A DNA stretch of 64,000 bases, taken from Pomacea canaliculata (Eukaryota > Mollusca > Gastropoda > Architaenioglossa > Ampullariidae). The DNA is taken from the NCBI RefSeq assembly GCF_003073045.1, contig NC_037590.1:22842449-22906448 (forward strand). Reading direction: 5' to 3'. Positions 52,301 to 64,000 of this stretch are shown piece after piece. Every line of letters starts with the position of its first letter. Positions within the stretch are counted from its first letter, which is position 1. The notes below the pieces were generated by a model. It had not been told where the DNA came from. It did not search any database and was given only the letters and a program-made list of their open reading frames with translations. A program made the position numbers and the translations under genes.

Positions 52301-55300
52301 CAAGCAACAAGTACTCAATATGTCACCGTCTCAGGGGATGAGTGATTACACTACTCAATATATCAAACGCTGCCTCTTGGGGTCAGACGTTGTCTTCCTG
52401 AGCCATATATACTAGGATACCGATAAACTAAACAATTCACAAAATGAAACAACACAAAAACTCTTCATGGTATCTGCCCGGTTACTCCCAAACACTCACG
52501 GCCCATCTCTCGGCCCTTCACTCCATGGCCCATCTCCCGGCCCTGCAGACTGCGCCTATTGACAGTTACAAACAAGAACAAAATTACTCATCCATATCTA
52601 TTTAAAAGAATACATAAAAAATTCAACATACAAAACCCGAGATGTACAAAAATACGAATATCTCACCTTTCTAGGAAGATGCAGTCTCCACTCCTCCACA
52701 CATAGTGTCTTGGCACTCGCCATGTCTCCTCGGGAAGTGAAGGACTGGCCTGCAACAGTTAATTTGATTGTCTTCCCCCTCTTCTTGTTTCACTATCTAA
52801 AAAAAAACAAACAAACCCGAAAAACCACCGATTAGTCATTCAGCAGGTGTGGTCAGCTACCCTGTGCAGGCTGTTAGCTTTATGTCACCCTCTGTGACAG
52901 TGACTCAGAAACACTTGAGGCTCATCTTTATAGAGATTGGATTTTAAGGGAGTAACACCAAATTTATTATAAACAGCACATAGAAATTGGGAAATGAGAT
53001 AATAAGAGATTTATTGTTTTCTTTTGGTTTTAGGCATGTGATCGAGCTGGGCTGTGGATTGGGTCTGACAGGTATTGTGACATGTCACAGTTGCAATGTC
53101 CGCAGCTACACCTTCACAGATTGTCATCGAGAAGTGCTCTATCTTCTGGCCAAAAATATTGAAGACAATCTTGCTCCTCCTGAAACCTTGCTTCAGCTTT
53201 CAGGATCTGAAACAATCACTCTTAGAGATAAAAAGATGTTGCAGAAAATCAAACATCAGTTAAGTCTTACTACAGAAAGAACAACAGACTCTTCTTGTAT
53301 CGTGTCAGATTATGGATTGGTAGAAGGATTAGAAGATGGAGAAAATATTACTTCATCAGGCATGGCAAGCAGTCTGGAGCTAGAAGAGAGGCAGGAAGGA
53401 GAGGAAAATGAAATTTTGGTTAACGAGGAGAATAGTTTGGCTTTGGGTGGAGCAAAGTTAGAGGTCAACAGTAATTACTGGGAGCTAGATAACAGACAGC
53501 AGACAGCAGTACTGAAGGTAGATCCACGACTTCGGATCAGTAATCTAGACTGGGAGGATCTTGAACAGGACATGATGGAAAATGTTCAAGCAGACGTGGT
53601 GCTGGCTGCAGGTAAGATTACTTTTTAAAATATATTTTCTTAAGGAGAGGTTATGCGTTTTTAATTACTTTCTTTTTAAGGAATTACTGTGTGTTTATAC
53701 ATGTAACTCAGCAGCACTTCTGCAAAAGAAATAGAAAATGCACTGTCCTTGGACTATATAACAAACAAAAAGAATCCCTGTTGCTTTTGCTACAATCCAG
53801 CTACTGGGGTCAGGGTTAGGGTCAGCACCCTAATTGCCTACCCTACATCATTTATCTACATATCAAGATCACTTCATTTTGCCAATAACACTAGTGTTTC
53901 TCATATATATATATCTTAACTTCCAAGAAAACCCTACTTTGCAGACAAAATAGGGAACTTCTGCCTTTCATAGTCAGATGCTGCCATCCTTTTTCAAGAT
54001 CAAACCATTATTCTATTAGTATTATTATTACTATAGGTCCATTTTGAAGTTACGTTGGGCTGTTTAATTTGTAGAACCCAGATATATTTTAAACAGGCAC
54101 AAATAATTTGACCTTAAGTATCTTTCACTTTCAAAACTACTTGTTCAGTGTTAAAAAACTATGTTCATCTTCTTGTATACCATGTGGGATGTTGCCTCTT
54201 CTAGATAAAACTGATGTCATCTTTTTAGCAAGTGTGATGGATTCTTTTATATTATTAATAAGCAAGAAAATGACTACACAAATAGCTGTAATAACTAATA
54301 AAAGTGAAATTTATTAGTGCTTTCCTGCTTTTTTATTTTTGAACAGATGTGGTATATGACACAAGTATTATCCCATACCTGGTGCAGCTGCTAAGGCAAT
54401 TATTGCAACCATCGCCTACCACAGATGTGAACAAGAAAGCTTTTGTGGCCTCCACTGTTCGCAATGAGGACACCAGAGATGCCTTCTTAATTGCACTCAG
54501 TGAGTTTCTTGTTTTGCTGAAATAAATTTGTGTACCAAGTGTAAATGAACTCACTGGATGTATATTTCTCAGGTATTACAAAATTGTATTTATTAATCTG
54601 TAATGCAGTATGTGCCATCCCAGTGTTTTATTGTAGATCTAATCTATAATATGCCTTTTTTTTTTCAAATGTATATCTTATAAAGCAGAGTCTGGTGCTA
54701 CGGCATGTAGTGGATTGATGGGTGGGTGAGTTAGATGCTTGGGTGGGTTGCATGTGTGCACATTATGTATATATGTTAATCTACACTGTTTATTGGATTC
54801 TAAACAAGTTTAGTAGAAGTAGTCTTTTCATCCACAGAAAGGTCATAGGATATTTTGGGGATTTGAAGGCAAAAACATCAACATATTTCCAGTCCATTTT
54901 TATTTTAGTGGTGTCTTATCCCTTTTATAATAACAGTGGCTCTGAAAAAAAAATCTACGATGCAAAGCAAATTTTGAGGACATAATTTCAGAGGCTAAAT
55001 GACATTATGAAATATGCCTTGGCACATGGTCAGGTGTTTATTTTATTTGAAATCTTTAATGGATAATCAACATTAATAACAGCATTTTATCTACTATAAA
55101 TATTATTATAGAATAAAGTATTAACTCACATCAAAGTAAACATACATTAGTAAGTGCAATGTGCTTGAGATATGTGCTTGCAGCTGTGTATCATTTATGT
55201 TTGTCAAAAAAGACACTGTATAGTTGTCATATTACTTAGTATTAAGATTGTAAATGAGAAATGGAAAAATTCAAGAAAGTTAGCTTGCATCCTATGTGCT

Positions 55301-55451
55301 TACAAGAATTGCTAAAAATTAGGTCTTTTTTTTTCTGTTTTGAACAGGCTCTGAGGGTCTCAGTTATGGGGTGGTGGAAGGACCAAAGCAGACTGTGTTC
55401 CATTATGATCGAAATGTTCCTATTGAAATTCTTCAGATAACTTTGCAGTAG
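49322..55451 (+). CDS. EEF2KMT: eEF2-lysine methyltransferase (FAM86 family), with long acidic insert
   Basis: Eight exons: 49322-49435, 49636-49776, 50259-50369, 51012-51089, 51399-51454, 53034-53611, 54347-54499 and 55348-55451. They give 444 aa. The N-terminal FAM86 region has QQKVLQATVLHPICQHHPPA and STRFMKELIHK. Then come LPTGGKVHLQESVTLVSQGT, TGLSTWQAAQHLAEWVLEN and the SAM-binding motif I VIELGCGLGLTG (about 169-180). The post-motif AADVVYD (about 358-364) is the usual seven-beta-strand methyltransferase D-x-x-Y. The human enzyme trimethylates eEF2 Lys525 in the cytosol. The human protein is 330 aa. The extra length here lies mostly in exon 6, an acidic, low-complexity segment at about 215-325 between motif I and the NLDWEDL strand. 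Intron 3 holds a LINE fragment. Confidence 0.92.
49981..50010. repeat. CA dinucleotide microsatellite
   Basis: About 15 CA units in an intron of EEF2KMT, preceded by shorter CA clusters. Confidence 0.85.
50494..50835 (-). mobile_element. 5'-truncated LINE with perfect 15-bp target duplication
   Basis: 342 bp whose minus strand ends with the family's 3' terminus and a short A run. It is about 85-90% identical by eye to the 41726-42128 copy. The 15-bp direct repeat TTTCAAACAGCATAG (50479-50493 and 50836-50850) is perfect, pointing to a recent insertion. The C-terminal LINE frame carries small indels relative to the other copy. It is in EEF2KMT intron 3, opposite to the gene. Confidence 0.88.
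52200..52899. repeat. Repeat-like block in EEF2KMT intron 5, possible LTR remnant
   Basis: This block has higher GC than the surrounding intron, with internal repeats of a CGGCCCATCTC-like motif at about 52500-52540. It ends near 52899, where the minus strand starts TGTCACAGAGGGTGACA, a form seen at some LTR termini. I found neither the other end nor a target duplication, and no protein-coding part. The class is uncertain; it would be an old, broken remnant. Confidence 0.25.
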
Positions 55452-58400
55452 AGCAAATTGTCCATCATTAAATAGGAAACAAGGAAAATATGATGTCTTA
55501 CAAAGCTTTTGCTTCCATACCTACAAACCATGCCCAGGAGTTTCATATGCTGTCACAGCCATGTTTTAATGACATTTTTAAGGAGCATCAGTTTGAGGAG
55601 TTTTGTTTAAAAGGTCACCTTTTTAATGTTCTACTTTTTATGTAAGCAAGTAAATGAAGAACAACGGTTTGGCACCAAAAGGTACTAGGCACTTTGTAAA
55701 GGAATTAACATAAGTTTTCTGTGCTTTTTGATAATGACATTCCAAAATGTAAGCTTGAGTCTGTCTGTAAAATGTCAAGGTAAAAAAAAAAAATCCAGTT
55801 TTACCTCATGTATACTTATGTAAAAGAGCCTTGCACACACAAGCCTTTTTTTGCCCCATTTTGTACAATGATTCCATAAGGGCCTTCATGAATCAGCCCA
55901 AACTTGTGTTTTAGATGTGATTGTAAGTGAATGATTATTTTGCAACCTAAAGTTTTGATTGGCCATGATTCAGAATATGGGTATCAATTGCCTAAACCCA
56001 ACTTAACATTTGAATTGCTTTTCAAGTGCATTACTTTCTGTGAATCTGTCACTGTGCAACTTTGTAGACATTTCTTGTGAGTGGGATTACGTCTGGGCAC
56101 GTACCTCACCCTTTCCTCTTCTTTGAGCCATTGATGATCTAGCCTTCTTTATTTTTATTAGATGATTTATTTGTAGTTACTAGTATGAGAGCAACAAAGG
56201 ATTGATGAATGCAGGAGAGAGAGGAGTAACACCGTGAAAATGCGATGTTTAGCATGGAAGACCGAATCCTTGTTCAAATGAATATGCAATGGCCTCTCTT
56301 GAAGTGGCTAAGATTGTGGATCTGCAGATACATTCAGTATCAGAAGTGAGGGATACTTGAAAGCTTATTCCTACTATTAGGTGATATTATGAGATCTTAA
56401 TGGTAAGAAACAGGCGTATCTGTAGGCAAGCTGTATTTTCTGACTGCTTTAGTTCCACATCACGAGTAAGATGTTTTTAATTTTTAATTTCTTTGCTTTT
56501 GAATTGTTCTGATCAAATTACTTTAATCATGATGTCACACAGAAATTTCTCAAAAGACTGCGCGTTTTACAGCTTTTAAAAATAAAAGATTAATAGTAGT
56601 CACTTTTATAAATTCAGATCTAATGTTGTAACTCATGTCACTGAGCAAATCACCATTTACATCAAGGTTTTAAGCGTATTTATTATCAAACACAATCTGA
56701 AACAGATTTTTGTCAAAGAACAAGAAAACATGCTTGCTGCTTTTATGCTGCTTTTCGTTCAAGAGAAACTAGATCTCTTGTTATGTTACACTGGACAGTT
56801 ATGCCACTTTTGAATGTCTTTATACAAATTAGCTTGTTCTAATGTGTATGTGTGCTGTCACACATAATCTTACATACATGCACTTGCACATGGATGGAAA
56901 CACATTTTCAGTTTCATGGTTATTGTCATTTATTATGTGTGGTGTGGAACTATCACAGCTAAGAACAGTAACTGGATTTGACGGGTATCTGCAAAAGGAA
57001 TATTACCCTGTGATATTTATTTTATTGCTTGATACTGTCTTTTAAAAAAATTGAGTATGATCACAGAGGTGTGTGTTCTTGTGGTTTGTAAGATTTCAGT
57101 GTCAGCTTACCAGATGAAACTTAAAAGAAGACTGTACTAAGAATACTAAATATTGTTTTGCATGTATTGTAGAATTTTGAAATTTCATTGAGAGATAGAG
57201 GTTTTTATTGTACAAGATCGGTCTGATGATTTTTGTATCCAGAAGTGGTAAGATGTGTAAGTGGTAATCTTATGGCACTGGAAGTATGCTTCCCGAGTTT
57301 TTAAGTGATGACTTTCTTCTGTTACTCAGTCTAATGAGTAACATTTGTTTGGACGTATATTGACATTGTTGACTTAAATTATCTTTCACACACACAGAAG
57401 TTTGTTAAGGAATCAGTAGTTCATTCTAGTAGGATCTTTTGTAAAGCTGCTTGGTGCTTTGCTAAAGAACTCGTGCTACAAAAATAGTGTTGTTTTCACA
57501 TTGTTTTAATATTAAGAATAGAAAAGCCTTTTAGATAAACAGAGGTCTTAAATTCTTTTGCATCTGTAGCCATGGGAATTTTCATTCATTCAACTCTTGA
57601 CTGATACCCACTGGTGACTAGTTTAGCTGATTTGCTGGTACTGGTTATTGGAGGGAAAGGAATGCATCGGCTGACAAGGTTTTCTTGAGCAGTAATCCTT
57701 CATGTTTGTCAGTCATTTCTCTCTGAGTCCACTCAGCTCTGACAACCTTACAAGGTACTCTGAGGAGTATTGTGCAAAGTCACATGGCCAAACCAGCTTG
57801 CACTGCTTTACTTTTTCCAGAATATTTAGGTGTTGCAAAAGGGTACTGTGTTCCGTACAAAATTGCTGGTCTCGTAATGATTCAGTTTTCTTAGGCTCTT
57901 GATATCAAATGCCTGAATTATCATCTTCTGTACAGCAGGATGGGAACTATGAGGGATTTGTAGTCTATGCTCCTATGGTGCTGCTTCATCGGGACCATTA
58001 TGGCCTGTACTATTGATGCAGAAAATTGGATCCAGATTCCCAAAGTTTGATTAAGACCCTTTTTACTTAGTGCCACTGGTAGAGATAGTGTTGAAGTTTA
58101 GCTCCACCAAGTTCTGTAAAACAGTTGTGCACAAAGACTATCAAAAAAAAAGGGGGGGGGGCGTTCTAAAGAAAGATTTGTTTTGTAATTGGATCAATTT
58201 CTTTTACAGATGCAAATATTCTGTCTATGTTATATCTATTCTAAGTACCCATGTCCAATACCTCTTACATTTTAGCAAAAATTGGCCACCATATAACTAA
58301 AGTGAACATACTTCCACAAATTATTTAAAGGATCTTCGAACTTTCTACAACCTTCAGCTACCTGGAATGTGTTTCTTCTTCAGAACTTCTGTCATTTACA

Positions 58401-61400
58401 TGTTCACACTTTACACAAGTAATATTTGGCTTTTAAAGAACTTGTCTGATTATTATGCAGTTTTTGAATAATTATGTTCCAACAGTCTAAAGTGTGGAAC
58501 TCTTTTACAATAACATATGTGCCCTGAAATGTTCACTTGAAGATACATCTTGCACATGATGTAATTTGTAGGAATAGTATAAAATCTCAAATCAGCAGAA
58601 AGAAAAATGGACAAAGAGCATATCATCTGTCTACCTTTATTCAGACTGTTTTCGAGCAGTGAACATTTCAAAATGCATCTTTATTACAGCACTTACTTTT
58701 AAGGCTAACTCAGTGTTAATGAAGATGTGCAGTATCAGCAAAAGCAAACAACAAAGCTCAGTCTCTACATCATGCATCAACTTAGTCCATGTGCCTGGAA
58801 GAAAAACTGCAGGGAAATTACCTTAAAAAAATAATTCCCTTTTCCAGAGCACACATGCTCCTTCGATTCATGGTGCCTCACATCAGCAAAAAAATCCAAA
58901 TAAATGGACTGGTGGTCTAAAGAATAAGACTTAAGATGGTGAGCTTTAGAAAATACAGTTGGCAATGTAGGTGCATGTGTTAACACCGTGCAGGCAGAAA
59001 GAGAAGAAAATGTTGAACTGCATAGACATATATTTTTTTCATTGCAAGTGACAGCTATAAAGTCAATACAAATTTATCCCCCTGCATATGCAGGTCAACG
59101 GAAGTGTTGTGATAAAATTCCTCTTAATGACTTAAACTGAAAATCTGCAATTACCTGCATGCCTATACTTGGTAGCCAAACTAAATGTGAAGCCCTTCAG
59201 TTGGGGGTACTGATTTTACCCATATGATTTTAAGGAACTTTAAGCCACAATAAATTTTCTTTTGTAAAACAAAGCAGGCACATTTTCATGTCATATCTGG
59301 AACTAAATAAATGAGGTCCTAGCTTTGTTGGTTGTGCTATAATGAATCTGTTGTTTTATGTGATCATCGAACAAGAAATCATATATCTCGAAAATTCTCA
59401 ACAGCTGTATTGCAACATAAATCCCTGTTATCTTCTGTACACATGTATTAGGAGAATGGGAGTATAGAATCTATTGTGACTGCTTGTTCATGCAGAAATT
59501 AAAAAAATATTGAAGTATTACCCTGTTAATGTAATTTTTATCTGTAAGATGTACATTTTATGACCAACTGAACACCAAACCACGCTATGTGATCACTTGA
59601 GCATGTTTAAATGATGCATGGCTCTTCTGTTTATCTGCACTACATCAGTGCATCCTTAAGAAACAGCCTACCTTACACTTACAGGCAAAAAAAAAGAGGT
59701 AAAGTGGAGTTGAAGGAAAAGTTGGAATGTATACACCCCTCAGCATCAAAAAACCAAAAAACCCTAATAAATTTTAAAGTGATGATGATAAAAAATTCAT
59801 TCCAAATGTCTGGCTGAAATGTCTCAAAAATATAAAATACATAAAAGTCTCAAAAATAAATGACTAGAATGTTCTATTAAAAAAAGTATATATAAATCAA
59901 CAAAGCAAATACTGTCTGGTGGGATTATGAATATATAAATAAGGAGATCTGTTCAACAGACTAATGAACACAGTAAAATTTCTATGACTTGTTACATGTC
60001 TGTTAAGATTTGCAACAAAGGTTAATGACAGCAGCATGCTAGCATAATTTTACATATCAAGTGCAATCATCTTCCTCCTCTTTCACATAGTAACAAGCAA
60101 GTTAATATCTGAAGCAAAATGCTATGTCCATGTTTAAAAATAAAAACAAACCAATGACAGGCGCTATACCTTGTAAACTATCAACATAAGTGAAATACTG
60201 GTGATCCTATAGGCAAAATTACATGCCTTGCAACACGTAAATGATTCATCGACAGCAAAGAGTCAACATTTCTTAACCACATTTGCCATCGTAACAATGC
60301 AAAAATGTGATGATACAACTAAACAAAAGATTATCACATTTAATATTCAAATCAACTAGAAATAAACGATACTGATATTTTAACATCTTTGTGGAGGCCA
60401 CAAAAACAGATGCTATATGAAGACAGCAGATAAACTATATAAACAAATTACACTATTTACAGCATTTATAGATTTACATGACCCCTCAATTTAAATCAAT
60501 TGAAAAGTAAAATTGATGCAAATTAAAACTTATATTGCAGCTATTTAAGCACTCTATGAACACCTGACAATCCCAATCCAAACATATTACAAATTTGCAA
60601 ACAAATGTCTTCATTTGATGACCAAATACTACATAAGACCCTGCTCACTTTAACTTTAAAATTGCACTTTAAAACCAAAGAAGGCTGTCAGCTGCTATTA
60701 TTATGCAATTTATACAGTTCTGAAATAAATAAAACTTTTATTTTGCACTTTAACAACATTATTTCTAAAAACATTGTTAACAACAGGTAGCCATATGAAA
60801 GACTGTGTTGCGGAGAGGGCAGCTGACTAGTAAAAATTTCATAATCCAGTTTAACAATCCTGTGCTTCCAGGATATGACCGCGTCATAATTATACTCTAC
60901 TCATGATTTGTTTAAAATGTTTGTCCACTTACCAACATGCATTTTAAAGAGAACAGATACAATGCTTTACGAGTTCACTGTCATCCAAAGTTTCATCACT
61001 CTCTTCCCCTCCCTGTGCATCAGTCTAACCCCCTTATATGATCTCCAGCATGCATAATTAATCATACACCACATGATCTTTTCTTCTATTTTTTTTCTTA
61101 ACTGAAGTACTAAAATACATCTTCGCCTATATTAAAAACTGCTGGTGAGAAGCATCTGTTGGAAATACAACCATGTGCCATGTGGGGAGGGGGAGAGGGA
61201 AGATAGGAGTACAAGACTTGCTACCTAATAAACATTTGCGTGATCTTTTAATCTATCTTTGTCTAGCTGATCTTTTTCTGCCATCACTCATGAAGCGATG
61301 GCATTCATTTGTCTAGGTCAAGTGCCTCTTTACCCAGACAAAATAAGCAAGCCCATTTGGAACTTCAGAAAGCAAGGTAATAAAGCTAAAACCATGACTT

Positions 61401-64000
61401 GAGATAGTATTAGGACTTGTAAATTTATAAATGCTATGGTCAATAGATTTTAGAGCTCTAACCCCTTTTGGATGGGGAGGGGGATGAATTCGGAAACAGG
61501 CAGAAAGTGTTTGTAGTCCAAAAAACTAACAATGCACAAAGTACTTAATGTGCTGCTGTCTAATAATACAGGTCATCTGTTATTTGCCTTTAAGAACTCA
61601 TTCTTACGTTTCCTTACAAGACAGAGACTGGGTGTGTATTAACGTGAGCAGGAACTTGCACAAGTGAGGTGCACATACAAAGATATGTGTAAACATGCGA
61701 ATATGCAGTATCAACCACCTCACTGCATGTGCTTGTTGGTGCTGTGCAGAATACAGACAAAATGAAGAGTGCAATGTTCTGCTCCACACCAAGATTATAA
61801 ATGGTAAGTGTGACACAGTCATGGTGAGAAGATGGATTATAAGACAGGCAGGCGCTGTGCACTGGAGAATCTGACCAAGACATTATTTAAATATACTACG
61901 TGGAATCTGACAAGGTGCTTGAAAAAGAATTCTTTTTCTCTATGGCCAGTTAAATGTAAAGAAACTGTGAAGCAAAATCAGATCACACCATTGACAGATG
62001 TTGAACCTTGATTTTGTCACCTTTCACACTTAATGTTCAAATGGGAGTTTGCAGCAACAGAAGCTGAATCAACTGATGGGGGTGGGGAGTAGGGTGGGGT
62101 AAAAGAGATCCCTTCTTAACATCAGGTTGAAAGAGAGGAAAAGGGAGAGCAAAAAAGCATTCAAGACACTCGCTGATGCATCCCGATCTGCCATCAACAT
62201 TACTATGTGAGAAAACAAAGTTCACCCGTAAAAATTGATTTCATTGCTGGTCAGGTAACCCTGCAATATGTACATCAAATTCAAATGCATACTGAACAAT
62301 ACAAGAAAGAGAGCTTCTTCCATGTATGAAGAAAGGGAAAAAAAACAAAACAAAACAAAATAAAACCCAACCAACCCAGTGACAGTAGCTGTGTAGCTAG
62401 TCTGAGTAACATGCAACATGCCATTTAAAAAAGATAACACATAAAGCTGATCCCATAAGGAAAGTTGATGCAAAGTCAAAGAACACATTGAATGAACAAT
62501 TGCCTAAACAATTTGTAACCAGCAGTATTGACAAGCTGTAGCAGTGCCAACACTGCACTCTTTGTCACATGAGAATTTTTTTTCAAAATATATTACAGGC
62601 TCTCCAAGCAATTGTAGTTGTACACCTCATGCCAGTCTACTAGATTTATGTACAAATTATCAGTGAACAGGTCTAATATTTACAGAAAGGTTCACAAGAA
62701 CTATGGATAATAGTTCCTGATTGGCATTATTTATGTGGTATTTCAAACACAGTTAAAACAAAGTCATACTGTTTATTGTAGCAGTGCAGGAAGCAAAAAT
62801 GCTTGTGCCAGAACTGAAGTGGACCCCCTTCACTCAATTCTTGAGGGTGACTGAAGGACAGCTGATGATGTGTAGTGTCTCCAAGAAGGAGAGATATGGG
62901 GACCAGGTATATCAGCTGTTGCTTGTCTGCAACTATATGTTATCTTGCAGACAACAAGCACTTTGTGCTATACTACTACACAAACCTACTTGTTCTTCCA
63001 GACCCAAGTAATCTGTCCATCAGCACAAGTGCATCAAAATTTGATACAGTTGGGTTTTTTTTTAAACAGCTCATGGAAAAATTGCTGATTAAACCTACTC
63101 TGCTACTTAAGCAGCATAAGACTGGATAAAATTATCCCAAGATATTTAAAAATGCCAAACAGAAATATCCATCTCTAATCATTTACTGATGGAGAAAGAA
63201 AGCTTTAACACACAGAACGAACTTATGTTGATATTTTTGCCTCAAAATCGCATTTACTACTTCATCGTTGTACATGATAAAACACCTCCACACACTCAAT
63301 GTAACAATGACAAAATAACTTGTCATTATTTTAAATATATGGGAAAGAAGCTACTGAAAACATACAATATGCACAAAAGTCTAAAGTAAAATCTTTCAAA
63401 CGATTTGCTAATGTTTTTTACAGAGAAACTGAAAATACCTTACCAAACAAAAGCAGTTTTTATTATTTAAAATGCTGAAATGTACTTTTTTTTCTTTAGA
63501 TTCAACCATAAGTGGTTTTAATTACTTTGATGCTTTCTTGTCTATGGGTGATCTGAAACCAGTAAAAAATAGTGATAAAGAGTGGGAAAAAATGACAATA
63601 AAAAGGGGAAAAAAATTAGATAAATAAAACTTACTTTCAGGAGGAAAAGATGAACATGGCATGAAATACCAAGAACATAGACCTAATGGACAAAGGACTT
63701 GAGACATTTTCTGTGATCTTCTTACTGTTGTATTATGCATTAAACGAAACTGATGCCAATGTCACAAAATATCTGTCATTTGAAGAATCTTATTGGAGAA
63801 CATTGTCGATGAATTAGTGTGGCAATGAAAATTTTGTAAGCAGACACCCACAGAAAAATGATTTGATCTAAAAGCTCACTCTGCTCACATCATTTTAGCT
63901 AAATGCACTTCACAGTTTGTCATGTACACTTTTAAAAAAATACCTAAACATTTCACTGTAAACAAAAAAGTGCGTATAGAAAGATTGCATACACCATTTT
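55452..64000. other. Gene-poor tail of the window
   Basis: 8.5 kb without a supportable coding exon on either strand. The first about 1.1 kb is likely the EEF2KMT 3' UTR, with AATAAA at 56581-56586. From about 58.7 kb on the sequence could be a long 3' UTR of a minus-strand gene beyond the window, but I have no protein evidence. An A run followed by a G run lies at 58141-58161. Confidence 0.5.
56581..56586 (+). other. Poly(A) signal candidate for EEF2KMT
   Basis: AATAAA about 1.1 kb after the stop codon. Earlier signals may exist, so this is a candidate only. Confidence 0.35.

Noticed and set aside
63522-63740. Minus-strand open frame ending SPIDKKASK, with a GTAAGT donor at about 63637
   Set aside because: Joining the candidate upstream exon to the downstream one gives early stops in the frames tried, and no family was recognised. 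It is kept only as a weak lead.

Overview
The window is from the nuclear genome of an invertebrate animal. AT-rich spacers separate short exons with GT-AG introns (one clear GC-AG), and many introns carry small transposons. The set of orthologs and the LINE/SINE content would suit a mollusc such as a gastropod, but this is inference and I cannot name a species.

Layout. (1) Positions 1-355 hold the last exon of a glutathione S-transferase-like gene. (2) Positions 3026-6247 (+) hold NDUFAB1, the mitochondrial acyl carrier protein of complex I, with two alternative second exons. (3) Positions 8563-12452 hold a 217-bp hAT-like MITE with a perfect 8-bp target duplication, then a 3.4-kb terminal-inverted-repeat DNA transposon with a decayed Myb/SANT-like gene. 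The transposon ends 3 bp before the start codon of the next gene. (4) Positions 12456-31133 (+) hold two tandem monoamine-oxidase-like flavoproteins, A (11 exons, 550 aa) and B (12 exons, 536 aa). They share intron positions and phases. B keeps the cysteine that binds FAD covalently in MAO; A has alanine there. (5) Positions 32527-33025 hold a Tigger/pogo-like MITE with a remnant of the transposase helix-turn-helix. (6) Positions 35979-42678 hold ARL6IP1 (-) and UBE2S (+), head to head with 289 bp between start codons. (7) Positions 45176-55451 hold RNPS1 (-) and EEF2KMT/FAM86 (+), head to head with 232 bp between start codons. UBE2S and RNPS1 converge tail to tail. (8) From 55452 to 64000 I see no supportable gene.

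The genes are separate housekeeping functions: complex I and lipoic-acid metabolism, amine oxidation, ER shaping, APC/C-linked ubiquitin chain extension, exon-junction/splicing, and eEF2 methylation. They do not form one pathway. The exception is the MAO-like pair, a local duplication.

A theme across the window is one LINE family seen only as 5'-truncated 3' ends. There are six copies, four of them with exact target-site duplications, and inserts as short as 43 bp. One copy sits inside a SINE. I find no wholly new biological system. The best leads are the MAO-like pair with its active-site divergence, the transposon forming the 5' flank of MAO-like A, and the alternative ACP exons.
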